A stretch of 64,000 nucleotides of DNA from Moritella sp. PE36 (GTDB taxonomy: Bacteria; Pseudomonadota; Gammaproteobacteria; Enterobacterales; Moritellaceae): positions 1 through 64,000 of the forward strand of contig NZ_ABCQ01000021.1 in the NCBI RefSeq assembly GCF_000170855.1, written 5' to 3'. Positions 1-8,644 of the stretch are shown here, one piece after another. Each line of letters begins with the position of its first letter. The stretch's first letter is position 1. The translations under genes and the position numbers were made by a program. The notes under the pieces were generated by a model. That model saw nothing but the letters and a program-made list of their open reading frames with translations. It was not told the origin of the DNA and made no database searches.

Positions 1-170
1 TGTTGAATCGGGCTCATTGTGCCCGGATCAATGTTAATGTAAGGGTCTAGTTTCATCATTGTGACTTTTAAGCCACGAGCTTCTAAAATAGCTGCTAATG
101 ATGCTGCCGCAATACCTTTACCTAATGAGGATACTACCCCACCAGTAACAAAAACGTACTTAGTTGTCAT
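1..170 (-). CDS. pyrG: CTP synthase, N-terminal fragment (cut by window edge)
   Basis: CTP synthase makes CTP from UTP, ATP and glutamine. Only about the first 56 residues lie in the window. The reverse-strand translation begins [19 protein letters not shown], the ammonia-ligase P-loop start typical of PyrG, and continues through [24 protein letters not shown] to DPGTMSPIQ, the usual N-terminal order. The start is the ATG at 170-168. It lies downstream of mazG on the same strand, as in E. coli (mazG-pyrG-eno). A good sigma-70 promoter in the 152-bp gap suggests it is also transcribed on its own. Confidence 0.95.
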   Translation of the reverse strand, partial: MTTKYVFVTGGVVSSLGKGIAAASLAAILEARGLKVTMMKLDPYINIDPGTMSPIQ

Positions 171-232
171 ACATAACCTGAAGTTGTTAGGGATTAAATG
201 TGTATTATTGAATATATACCAGAAGGGACGAC

Positions 233-261
233 ATTATAAACAAATCCCCCTCATCCCACAA
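233..261 (-). promoter_or_regulatory. Predicted sigma-70 promoter of pyrG
   Basis: On the reverse strand a -35 box TTGTGG (261-256) is followed after 17 bp by a perfect -10 box TATAAT (238-233). This places the start about 55-60 bases before the pyrG ATG. Prediction from sequence only. Confidence 0.6.
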
Positions 262-322
262 TGTTGACAAGTATAGCATTGCCCTTTTTGTATAACTGTG
301 CGGTAGATCATATGTTGTAATT

Positions 323-1117
323 TTATTTCACTTTTTGCCATAGGAATTCCATTTCACTTACAGAACAATCACTTAGCGACTTACCATTCTGTAATGCAAG
401 TACTTCTACCTGTCTAAATCTTTTTTCAAACTTTTCATTTGCCTTACGAAGTGCTTGCTCAGGATCGTGTTTTAGATGGCGTGCAACGTTCACTACAGAG
501 AACAATAAATCACCTAACTCTTCTTCGAGTTTATCATCATCAATGACCGCGGCATCGGCTTCAGCCACGACCTCCTCAACCTCCTCATAAACCTTTGATA
601 ATGCTTGCTTATAACCATTAAAATCAAAGTTTACGGTAGCGGCACGCTGCTGTATTTTCGCGGCGCGAACCAGAGCCGGAAAGGCATTAGGAATGTTGTC
701 TAATGCACTGTGTGGAACTGCGTTTTTATGATTTTTTAAGCGCTCTTCGGATTTTTGTTTTTCCCATGCAACAATAATTTCAGATTTAGATTGTAGTTTT
801 ATTTCACCAAAAACATATGGGTGACGCCGAATTAATTTCGCTGCAAGCTGTTGAATAACGTCATCAAAGCTGAATAATGCCTGTTCCTGTCCTAATTGTG
901 TATAATAGAGTACGTGATAAAGCAGATCGCCGATTTCACCTTCCAGGCCTTTAATATCATTACTTTCAATGCTATCAACCACTTCATATGCTTCTTCTAA
1001 CGTAAACTTAGCTATCGAGGCAAAATTTTGCTGCAGGTTCCAAGGGCATCCTGTATCTGGATTACGTAATGCCTCAACCATATGGCGTAAATCATTAATC
1101 GTGTACTTTTCTTTCAA
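323..1117 (-). CDS. mazG: Nucleoside triphosphate pyrophosphohydrolase MazG
   Basis: Hydrolyses NTPs and dNTPs to monophosphates and pyrophosphate; in E. coli it counters the starvation response linked to RelA. The protein has 264 residues (E. coli 263). It shows two MazG repeats with the metal-binding helices expected: EEAYEVVDSIE (about 41-51) with EIGDLLYHVLYY (61-72), and a second EEVEEVV...EEELGDLLFSVVN block near 180-212. It lies between the HD-GYP gene and pyrG, in the E. coli order relA-...-mazG-pyrG, but there is no mazEF toxin-antitoxin pair beside it. Confidence 0.95.
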   Translation of the reverse strand: MKEKYTINDLRHMVEALRNPDTGCPWNLQQNFASIAKFTLEEAYEVVDSIESNDIKGLEGEIGDLLYHVLYYTQLGQEQALFSFDDVIQQLAAKLIRRHPYVFGEIKLQSKSEIIVAWEKQKSEERLKNHKNAVPHSALDNIPNAFPALVRAAKIQQRAATVNFDFNGYKQALSKVYEEVEEVVAEADAAVIDDDKLEEELGDLLFSVVNVARHLKHDPEQALRKANEKFEKRFRQVEVLALQNGKSLSDCSVSEMEFLWQKVK

Positions 1118-1276
1118 AATAAATCCTATTAATTCAATTTTTAAATAAAATCCCGAGATCTTGACCCATTAGTTTAAATGCAGCCATAAACTGAGACTAA
1201 ATGATTTATCAGTGAGTATATAATGATATGCATTACGTTTGGAGGGGTAGCACTAAATGAACAGAGTTGGATTAAT

Positions 1277-1304
1277 AACACGCTATAAGAACTTATAGCG
1301 CGTT
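1277..1304. other. Imperfect palindrome between mazG and the HD-GYP gene
   Basis: Arms CGCTATAAG and CTTATAGCG (1281-1289 and 1292-1300) pair perfectly around two bases, with a further AAC/GTT pairing outside a mismatch. It lies just after the stop codon of the HD-GYP gene. There is no T-run on the reverse strand, so it is a weak candidate terminator. It could equally be a binding site. Confidence 0.35.
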
Positions 1305-1314
1305 AGGATGACAA

Positions 1315-4300
1315 TTAAGCCGTCAATTTTTTACTTAAATCGACCTCATCGAACGGTTGTGGTTGCAGGTATTTACTTAAATCAATCTCATCGAGTTGTT
1401 CAGGCGGCAGATATTTTTGGGCATATTTAATATGCGTGCCGCTTTGTAAAAACAGCCTAAATAACTCGATATCAAAATGTTGATCCAAAGCCATCTTATA
1501 CATGATATCCACGGCAACGCTGACCGGTTTGGCTTTCTTATAAGGACGGTCAGATGCCGTCAGGGCTTCGAATATATCGGCGATCACTAAGATACGCTCA
1601 GGAATAGAAAGGTCATCGCCAGTCAGTTTACGTGGGTAACCCGTACCGTTTAATGTTTCATGGTGGGTTGAAGCATAACGTGGGACACGACTTAGTTCAG
1701 GTGGAAACGGGAGATTCTCCAACATCTTAATCGTACTGATCATGTGTTCGTTGATCTTATATCTGTCTTCCGCCGTTAACGTACCGCGACTAATCGTTAA
1801 ATTATAGACTTCACCTAGGTTATATTGATGCTCTGGCACGTCCATTTTAATACCAAACTTAGGATCAAATTCCACTTTGCGATCTCGCTTAACAATATGC
1901 TCAGCTTTATCTGACAGTAATTTTTCAATCACAGGCAATTGGGCATTCAACGACTCTTGTTTCACCAGTTCTTCAACCGAAGAAAGGCCTAAATTATCAT
2001 CGAAATGACGTAGCCATGTTTGTTCTGATAAAACCTTCACCCGGGCAATTTTATCCTCACTCATAAACTCGCCGCCAACATTCGATGCCGCAATAAACGC
2101 AAAATCATCGGTCAGTTTTTGCTGCTTGGCCTTAAGCTCAGCATCGATCGTACTTTTATGCGCTGGTAAGACGATTTGTTTTTTTAATGCGGCGATTTCA
2201 GCATCACGCCACAACACTTCAAACCGCGTTCTAACTTCGTGAATACGGTTGTAATTTGCCTCTAACTTGGTGCCCTTATCGACAATATATTCAGGGGTCG
2301 TGATCTTGCCACAATCATGCAGCCAAGCTGCAATTCTAAATTCACGTTTCTCATCCGCGTTGGCAAATTTAAAATCTTTAAATAACGCGGAATCACATTG
2401 CTCAACAACATCCGCTAACATCATGCCAAGCTCTGGCACACGATTACAATGACCAGCCGTGTACTTCGATTTATCATCAATCGCTTGCGCAATAAGCTTA
2501 ATAAACGCTTCTAAAAATTCATCTTGTGCGGTTTCATATTGTTGTAAGTCTTTAGACATCTCCAACATCGCTTCAGATAACTCCCAGATCTCTTTTATTG
2601 GCGTATCCACTAATTGCACTTCACCATACTGCCGCTCTTGTACTTTTTTCGTTTCAACGCGTAATTGTCGGATTGGTCTTACAATGGGTGCGCCAAACCA
2701 CCAAGCAAAAGGCAACATCAATAAAATAAACATAACGGTCGCTAAAATAGCTATTTTTAGCTGCTCATTGACCTTCTTGTAGATCACTTTTTTGGGGATG
2801 ACAACCGCGAAGAACTCTTCCGATTGAGAGCCAGCCTTAACAGGACTGATATAAACTAAACTTTCTTGCCCATCGATAACACGCTCAAGAATTTGATCAT
2901 GATTACCTTGTGCTCCCGTTAGCGATACTAAGTCTTGATAAGGCACCATCATATTGTCGTATATAACGTTCTCCCCAAGCCATTTACTCGCCAGTGCAGC
3001 GCGTTGGGTATCACTAATATTTTCGATTGCAGCATTAATGATGGGAATAAGGTCGTGATTCTCTGCTTTCAACAAGATGTAAAACGCGGAAGGAAATTGC
3101 TCGGCCAGATCGATAATATCATTATGCAATTTGAGGTTTTTATAAAAGTATTGTGATAATCCCGAAATGAGTACCGGTTTAACATCCAGTAATGCGTCTG
3201 TTTGTCCCTGCGAAACAGACTTAAATGCCGCATTTCTATCCGCAAATTCAATTAACTCAATGTCAGGAAAATCTTGACGTAATTTTGCTGTAATAAACCA
3301 ACCCGATAAGATAGCCACTTTCTGTCCTGTCAATTCGGCATAATTATGAATATCCGCACTACCCGTACGAGTCACTAAGGCAAAATTAAAATCATAAATA
3401 GGATCACTATATACACCTGAATATTTATTATTCTGATTTTTCTGTAACGAATGCAATCCATCGAGAGAACCATTGTTATACTTGTCGATCAACTCGAACC
3501 AAGAAAAACCATTGATAAACTCAAAATCAATGCCCGTCATTTCCTCAATCAACAACAACATATCGATAGCATACCCTTGCGGTTTTCCGGATAAAGAAAA
3601 GTCCAGCGGCGCCCAGTCATTATGATTTGAAATCTTGATTTTAGCGGTGTTGCTGATAGTGCTACGCTGCAGCGTTGTTAACGCCAACATAGCCGATTCG
3701 GGAATGACAATGTGCTTAGCCGCTTGACGACTTGACGATATCACTTCACCCGATGTTGTGTATAGATAAGACTCAATTTCGCTAGTATCATCGAAATCGA
3801 ATGAATTATTCGACAATTTTTCTGCGATAGAAGACAACACAATATCAATACCTAGGATACTGCTATACGCTTGGTTATGACTATGGTTATCTTTAAATTT
3901 AAGTGAATAAGTTTGACCCGTTATTTTTAAATGTTGAAATAAATAGGGTTTAGTTTTAAATACCGAATCGGTATTAGCAGCCTCATACCAAGGTCTTTCG
4001 GTTGGGAAATAGTTACTTTTGGTCGTATTCATCTCTCGTAATACAAATTCACTATCGTAATAATAAGTTTCACGTATTCGATTCTGCCGATCACCCGTTA
4101 TCTTGATAACAACCCAACGATCATCGCTATTCGCGGCAATTTTCTCTCGTACAATTGGCGATGATTCAAGGTTGATCACTTGGTAAAAGTCCTCATTTTC
4201 GGAGCCAATATAGATACTGTAAAATAATTTATTTTCGGTCATCATTTCAGCGAGAATATTACGCAGGTCTTGCTCATTCGATTGAACATCAAGAATATGG

Positions 4301-4527
4301 CTAATAGAAACCAATAAGCGCGCTGCATTAGAAGCATCGCGTTCTAAGGTCTGTATATATGCGGATAAATCGGACGATGCCTTAGATAAATTTTGCACCG
4401 TGTGTTCCACCGCCATTTTTTTACTGAAATGGTATTGCAAAGACACTGCTACCAAGCCAGTAATGAGGGTCGCAATTACAAACATGGTACCAACAGTAAA
4501 GCGAACTGAAAATGTCTTTCGTTTCAT
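1315..4527 (-). CDS. Transmembrane HD-GYP phosphodiesterase with periplasmic Cache and SBP_bac_3 sensor regions
   Basis: Probable c-di-GMP phosphodiesterase of 1070 residues. Order: membrane helix about 10-32; periplasmic PDC/Cache-like region about 35-240, with the typical NYFPTERPWYEAA segment near 172-184; a bacterial solute-binding family 3-like region about 290-520 (LSGKPQGYAIDMLLLIEEMTG near 312-332); second helix about 589-611; HAMP about 612-663; HD-GYP domain about 665-1040. The HD pair is in WLHDCGK (H737, D738) and the signature is HHETLNGTGYP (955-965), so it should be active. About 150 residues that normal HD-GYP domains lack separate the HD half from the GYP half. The C-terminus has a 14-residue repeat. 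It sits between relA and mazG. The ligand is unknown; an amino acid is plausible for these sensor folds. Confidence 0.85.
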   Translation of the reverse strand: MKRKTFSVRFTVGTMFVIATLITGLVAVSLQYHFSKKMAVEHTVQNLSKASSDLSAYIQTLERDASNAARLLVSISHILDVQSNEQDLRNILAEMMTENKLFYSIYIGSENEDFYQVINLESSPIVREKIAANSDDRWVVIKITGDRQNRIRETYYYDSEFVLREMNTTKSNYFPTERPWYEAANTDSVFKTKPYLFQHLKITGQTYSLKFKDNHSHNQAYSSILGIDIVLSSIAEKLSNNSFDFDDTSEIESYLYTTSGEVISSSRQAAKHIVIPESAMLALTTLQRSTISNTAKIKISNHNDWAPLDFSLSGKPQGYAIDMLLLIEEMTGIDFEFINGFSWFELIDKYNNGSLDGLHSLQKNQNNKYSGVYSDPIYDFNFALVTRTGSADIHNYAELTGQKVAILSGWFITAKLRQDFPDIELIEFADRNAAFKSVSQGQTDALLDVKPVLISGLSQYFYKNLKLHNDIIDLAEQFPSAFYILLKAENHDLIPIINAAIENISDTQRAALASKWLGENVIYDNMMVPYQDLVSLTGAQGNHDQILERVIDGQESLVYISPVKAGSQSEEFFAVVIPKKVIYKKVNEQLKIAILATVMFILLMLPFAWWFGAPIVRPIRQLRVETKKVQERQYGEVQLVDTPIKEIWELSEAMLEMSKDLQQYETAQDEFLEAFIKLIAQAIDDKSKYTAGHCNRVPELGMMLADVVEQCDSALFKDFKFANADEKREFRIAAWLHDCGKITTPEYIVDKGTKLEANYNRIHEVRTRFEVLWRDAEIAALKKQIVLPAHKSTIDAELKAKQQKLTDDFAFIAASNVGGEFMSEDKIARVKVLSEQTWLRHFDDNLGLSSVEELVKQESLNAQLPVIEKLLSDKAEHIVKRDRKVEFDPKFGIKMDVPEHQYNLGEVYNLTISRGTLTAEDRYKINEHMISTIKMLENLPFPPELSRVPRYASTHHETLNGTGYPRKLTGDDLSIPERILVIADIFEALTASDRPYKKAKPVSVAVDIMYKMALDQHFDIELFRLFLQSGTHIKYAQKYLPPEQLDEIDLSKYLQPQPFDEVDLSKKLTA
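1330..1413. repeat. Two 42-bp imperfect direct repeats in the 3' end of the HD-GYP gene
   Basis: Units 1330-1371 and 1372-1413 both start TTTACTTAAATC and share CTCATCGA at the same offset. The period of 42 keeps the reading frame, so the protein ends in two copies of a 14-residue unit, YLPPEQLDEIDLSK and YLQPQPFDEVDLSK. The differences between units suggest an old tandem duplication. Confidence 0.8.
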
Positions 4528-4787
4528 TAGTATTCTTCCTTGAATTTAATTACTTCATGCGGAGCTGTAACGTATAAAGATCATGCTATTAATAGGATAT
4601 GCTAGTCTAAATAAATGAAACACACAGACATATTGTTGAATATAATGAGAAAAACAAAGAAAATTAGGGGTATGTCGAATTAAATATTGATAAAATTTGA
4701 CTGGGTAGTCAGTTCTAAACGAATAGATATTGTTAATGCAGAGTTAGAATCGATTTTTGGTGCAGCGCTATCGGATGTGGTAATAAT
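4528..4787. other. Gene-free AT-rich stretch between relA terminator and HD-GYP gene
   Basis: About 260 bp without a convincing reading frame. It should hold the promoter of the HD-GYP gene, but I could not pick one pair of boxes with confidence. No repeat of the dispersed family is present here. Confidence 0.5.
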
Positions 4788-4825
4788 ATAAAGCAGAGTA
4801 AATATTTGAGTTTACTCTGCTTTAT
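4788..4825 (-). terminator. Predicted intrinsic terminator of relA
   Basis: A 15-bp perfect stem, ATAAAGCAGAGTAAA (4788-4802) against TTTACTCTGCTTTAT (4811-4825), with an 8-base loop, lies just after the relA stop. Reading on the reverse strand it is followed by an AT-rich tract. The T-run is modest. Confidence 0.65.
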
Positions 4826-4847
4826 ATAATAAAGCAGACCTATTGAT

Positions 4848-7094
4848 TTATTTTAAGCGCCTCGCGTAAATAACACCTTTCACTTGGCTCATACGATTAA
4901 TTAAATGGCTTAAGGTATCAATATTATATAACTCGATATTGATCTCGAGTGTCGCCGTTTGCTGCTTAGAATCAGTACGGGTATTCATACCAACAACGTG
5001 AATACGATCATTGGCAAAAATAGTCGTTAAATCACGTAGCAGGCCACTGCGATCACTGGCATGCACCACTAGCGTAACACCGTAACCACCACTAAAATCC
5101 CCCCCCCAAACTGCATCAATAATACGTTCTGGTTGGCGATTACTTAAATCAGCATACTGTAAACAACCATTGCGGTGGATCGAAATTCCACGGCCTTGGG
5201 TGATATAACCGACAATGTCATCACCTGGGATAGGCTGACAACAGTTAGCAATATGGGTCATCAAGTTACCCATGCCTTCCACCACGATATGGTCTTTGCT
5301 GTGTTTTTTCTTCGGCTGATTTTGCGATTTTAGTACTTGTTGATCAACAAGCTCGAGTGCCAGCTTATCTTCCTCTTCGGCACTGGGTTGTAATAACAAC
5401 ACTTTAATATGGTTAATAACTTGGTTAAGACGTGCATCACCACTGCCCACCTGGGCTAATAAATCATCCATCGTATTGGCATTAAAACGTTCGAACGCAC
5501 AGTTCGCATCAGACAGGTGTAACTTGAGCTTATGCAACTCGCCTTCCAACATGTCTTTGCCTGCCGCGACATTTTTATCACGATCAAGACGCTTAAAGTA
5601 AGTATTGATCTTAGCGCGGGCACGTGCAGATTTTACATAACCTAAGTTTGGTAATAACCAATCACGACTTGGGCTGGGATTTTTCTGAGTGATGATCTCA
5701 ATCTGATCGCCCGTTTGCAGTTCATACGTGAACGGCACAATACGACCACTGATCTTGGCACCGATACAGCGATGACCCACCATGCTATGTACATAATAAG
5801 CAAAATCAAGCGGCGTTGAACCCTGTGGCATATCAACCACATCCCCTTTTGGGGTGAACACATAGACACGATCATCGAATACTTGACTGCGTAACTCATC
5901 GACTAAGCTACCGCTTTCCGCCATATCATCCTGCCATGCTAATAATTTACGTAACCAAGCAATTTTCTCTTCGTAGCTGCCTTTTTTGGTGGTATCAGCG
6001 CCTTCTTTATAGCGCCAATGTGCAGCGACGCCTAATTCAGCATCATCGTGCATTTGCTTGGTTCGGATCTGTACTTCAACCGCTTTACTTTCATCGCCAA
6101 CTGCGACAACAGTATGGATAGACTGATAACCATTGGCTTTTGGATTTGCTACATAATCATCAAATTCACTGGGAATAGGACGGAATAAATTATGGATCAC
6201 ACCCAACGCGGCATAACAATCCTGTAATTCGTCCGCGATCACACGCACTGCGCGCACGTCATAAAGACCGTCGAAATCCAAGTTTTTCTTCTGCATCTTT
6301 TTCCAGATACTGTAGATATGCTTGGGACGACCGTAGACTTCGACTTTACCGCCAGCCGCTTCAACACCGGTTTTAACTTGCGCAACAAAGCGGTCGATAA
6401 ATTCTTCACGATCGAGACGACGCTCAAGTAACAGCTTGGCAATTTGTTTGTAGGTATCGGGGTGAGAATAACGGAATGACAGATCTTCCAGTTCCCACTT
6501 AAGCTGACCGATACCTAAACGGTTCGCCAACGGCGAGTAGATATCTGAGATTTCTTTTGCTGCCAGTACGCGTTCTTCTTCAGATGCATTCTTTACCTGA
6601 CGAAGATGACAAATACGCTCTGCTAATTTGATCACAATCGCACGCACATCGTCCACAATCGCCATTAACATGCGGCGTAAATTATCGATTTGTGCTTCAG
6701 ATGGTTTTTGTGATTTTTCTTGCAGTGTACGGATCGCGTCCATTTCGACAACCGCAACTAATAGGGGTAATAACTTGCTACCAAATAACGCTTCAATTTC
6801 GTCATTATCATATAATTTGGCATCAAAAAATGGATATAACAAGGCCACCTTTAAGGTCTCCATGTCCATATCCATGGTCATTAATATTTCGATCATTTCA
6901 ACCCCGTAAGCAAGCAACGGGAAACGGAAATCAGCTTCATCCTCGAGGGATTCAGCTGCTTCTTTTAATGCTAATTGAGAATATAACTCAAATAATTCAT
7001 CTTGCTCTGTCGAGGTGAGTGCTAGCGAAGACGTCCAAGTCTTCGCATCAAAGTCTTCCGGGTTGGTCAAATGAGAATCACGTACCGCAACCAT
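4848..7094 (-). CDS. relA: (p)ppGpp synthetase RelA
   Basis: Ribosome-bound GTP/GDP pyrophosphokinase that makes the alarmone (p)ppGpp when uncharged tRNA enters the A site. It has 748 residues (E. coli 744). The N-terminal hydrolase-like region has no catalytic HD motif (the segment reads ALLYPFFDAKLYDND), as expected for a synthase-only RelA rather than SpoT. The synthetase core has SEFDDYVANPKANGYQSIHT. It is followed by a TGS domain (VYVFTPKGDVVDMPQGSTPLDFAY), the zinc-finger-like segment ANCCQPIPGDDIVGYIT, and a C-terminal ACT domain (VTLVVHASDRSGLLRDL). It lies downstream of rlmD on the same strand, as in E. coli. Confidence 0.97.
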   Translation of the reverse strand: MVAVRDSHLTNPEDFDAKTWTSSLALTSTEQDELFELYSQLALKEAAESLEDEADFRFPLLAYGVEMIEILMTMDMDMETLKVALLYPFFDAKLYDNDEIEALFGSKLLPLLVAVVEMDAIRTLQEKSQKPSEAQIDNLRRMLMAIVDDVRAIVIKLAERICHLRQVKNASEEERVLAAKEISDIYSPLANRLGIGQLKWELEDLSFRYSHPDTYKQIAKLLLERRLDREEFIDRFVAQVKTGVEAAGGKVEVYGRPKHIYSIWKKMQKKNLDFDGLYDVRAVRVIADELQDCYAALGVIHNLFRPIPSEFDDYVANPKANGYQSIHTVVAVGDESKAVEVQIRTKQMHDDAELGVAAHWRYKEGADTTKKGSYEEKIAWLRKLLAWQDDMAESGSLVDELRSQVFDDRVYVFTPKGDVVDMPQGSTPLDFAYYVHSMVGHRCIGAKISGRIVPFTYELQTGDQIEIITQKNPSPSRDWLLPNLGYVKSARARAKINTYFKRLDRDKNVAAGKDMLEGELHKLKLHLSDANCAFERFNANTMDDLLAQVGSGDARLNQVINHIKVLLLQPSAEEEDKLALELVDQQVLKSQNQPKKKHSKDHIVVEGMGNLMTHIANCCQPIPGDDIVGYITQGRGISIHRNGCLQYADLSNRQPERIIDAVWGGDFSGGYGVTLVVHASDRSGLLRDLTTIFANDRIHVVGMNTRTDSKQQTATLEINIELYNIDTLSHLINRMSQVKGVIYARRLK

Positions 7095-7131
7095 GTCTTA
7101 ATTCCTAACAAGAATAAACCAAAATACACGT

Positions 7132-7190
7132 TATACCTAAGTTACTTCAAAATGTTATATCAGAACATCTTGAAGTAGCTTGGGTATATA
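7132..7190. repeat. Dispersed palindromic repeat, complete copy 1
   Basis: An inverted repeat of about 59 bp: a left arm starting TATACCTAAGTTACTTCAA, a short centre, and a right arm TTGAAGTAGCTTGGGTATATA. It fills almost all of the gap between rlmD and relA and would form a long hairpin in the transcript, starting one base past the rlmD stop. The same family recurs at 31781, 41816 and 57003, with diverged relatives at 20424 and 46004. Confidence 0.85.
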
Positions 7191-7191
7191 T

Positions 7192-8526
7192 CTAAACGCG
7201 TTCAAATAACGCCATTGATTCAACATGTCCTGTCTGTGGGAACATATCAATCATACCAAGGCGGGTTAATTTATAATGCTTTTCCATCAACAACTTCGAG
7301 TCTCGCGCTAATGTCGCTGGATTGCAAGATACATAGACAATTCTTTTCACTTTAAGTTTATGTAAATATTGCACTGTTTCAGCAGCACCAGCTCGAGCAG
7401 GATCTAATAATACTTTATCGAAACTGGTTTTTGCCCAAGGTAATTTAGAAAAATCGGAAGATAAGTCTGCTTGATAGAATTGCGCATTAGTAACATTATT
7501 GGCTATCGCATTCGCTTGCGCCTGACGCACCATCCCATCAACACCTTCAACACCAACAACCGAATGGCATAAACGTGCCAGCGGTAAGCTGAAGTTACCA
7601 CCACCGCAGAACAGATCTAATACTCTATCTTCAGGAGTTAATTCCAACCAATCTATCGCTTGTTTTACCATCTGGTTATTCACCACAGGATTAACCTGAA
7701 TGAAGTTACCTGGGGTAAAACTGAGCTTAAATTCGCCATCAGCCAATTGATACCATGCTGCGGGTATATCAGGGGTTAATTTAACCACTGAGTCAGGCTC
7801 AGGTTGCAGATAAATACTCAACTGATGTTCACTCGCAAAGGCTTGCAGTAAATCTTGGTCTTTATCTTTTAACGGTTTCAAGATACGGAATAAGCAAATA
7901 ACGCCCGAATCTACCGAAAACAGCTCTATATGACCTAAATCACGACGTACTGTAAGCGTAGCAAGTAATTGGCGTAGTGGTTGGATCAATACTGACAAGG
8001 CTGGCTCTAATACTGGGCACTCGTTAATCGCAACCAGAGATTTACTGTTTCGTTCACGGAAGCCAAAGACTAATTGCTTGGCCTTGCGGTCAAACATCAC
8101 ACTTAAACGTGCAGTACGGCGATATTGCCAAGGTTGCGATAAAATCGGCTCTGCAAAATTAATATCATCATTTTTACTGAAGTGTTGCAATAAGCTAAAC
8201 AACGCCGTTTGTTTATAATCAGCCTGAACTTCGCTATCGAGTATTTGCAAACTACAGCCGCCACACGTTGCATAATGCGGACACGCCGGTTCAATTCGTT
8301 GTGCTGATGGGGTTAATACTTTTCTTAAGGTCGCTTTTGCGTATTGCTTTTTTTGCTCAATAATATTCACTGATACTCGTTCACCTGGTAGTGCACCAGC
8401 AACAAATACCGCTTTGCCATCAAGACGACCCAAACCTAGACCTTGGTGATCTAGCTTATCAATAGTGATCTCGACCGCTTTACTCGTAATTTTTTGTACT
8501 TTTTTTGCTTTATAAATTTGCGCCAT
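7192..8526 (-). CDS. rlmD: 23S rRNA (uracil-1939-C5)-methyltransferase RlmD
   Basis: SAM-dependent enzyme that methylates U1939 of 23S rRNA. An N-terminal TRAM domain is followed by a 4Fe-4S cluster site: CPHYATCGGC (C82, C88, C91, numbering from the start chosen here) plus the Cys of NECPVLEP. The Rossmann core has VLDLFCGGGNFSLPLA, and the catalytic Cys lies in YVSCNPATLARD. I chose the ATG at 8526 (MAQIYKAKK), which aligns with the E. coli start; an in-frame ATG four codons earlier is possible. This gives 444 residues against 433 in E. coli. It is divergent from barA, as in E. coli. Confidence 0.95.
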   Translation of the reverse strand: MAQIYKAKKVQKITSKAVEITIDKLDHQGLGLGRLDGKAVFVAGALPGERVSVNIIEQKKQYAKATLRKVLTPSAQRIEPACPHYATCGGCSLQILDSEVQADYKQTALFSLLQHFSKNDDINFAEPILSQPWQYRRTARLSVMFDRKAKQLVFGFRERNSKSLVAINECPVLEPALSVLIQPLRQLLATLTVRRDLGHIELFSVDSGVICLFRILKPLKDKDQDLLQAFASEHQLSIYLQPEPDSVVKLTPDIPAAWYQLADGEFKLSFTPGNFIQVNPVVNNQMVKQAIDWLELTPEDRVLDLFCGGGNFSLPLARLCHSVVGVEGVDGMVRQAQANAIANNVTNAQFYQADLSSDFSKLPWAKTSFDKVLLDPARAGAAETVQYLHKLKVKRIVYVSCNPATLARDSKLLMEKHYKLTRLGMIDMFPQTGHVESMALFERV

Positions 8527-8644
8527 ATTGATATACAACTATTGCCTATGTCATCATTAGGGTATTATTCTAACCTGCTTTCCCGCTTTATACTTTAAAT
8601 AACTTCGTAGATGGCATTAAACCCGATACCAATAAGATGACTTT

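Noticed and set aside
1118-1314. A mazEF-like toxin-antitoxin pair near mazG
   Set aside because: No reading frame of suitable size or sequence exists in the gaps on either side of the HD-GYP gene. E. coli's mazEF position is occupied by the HD-GYP gene.
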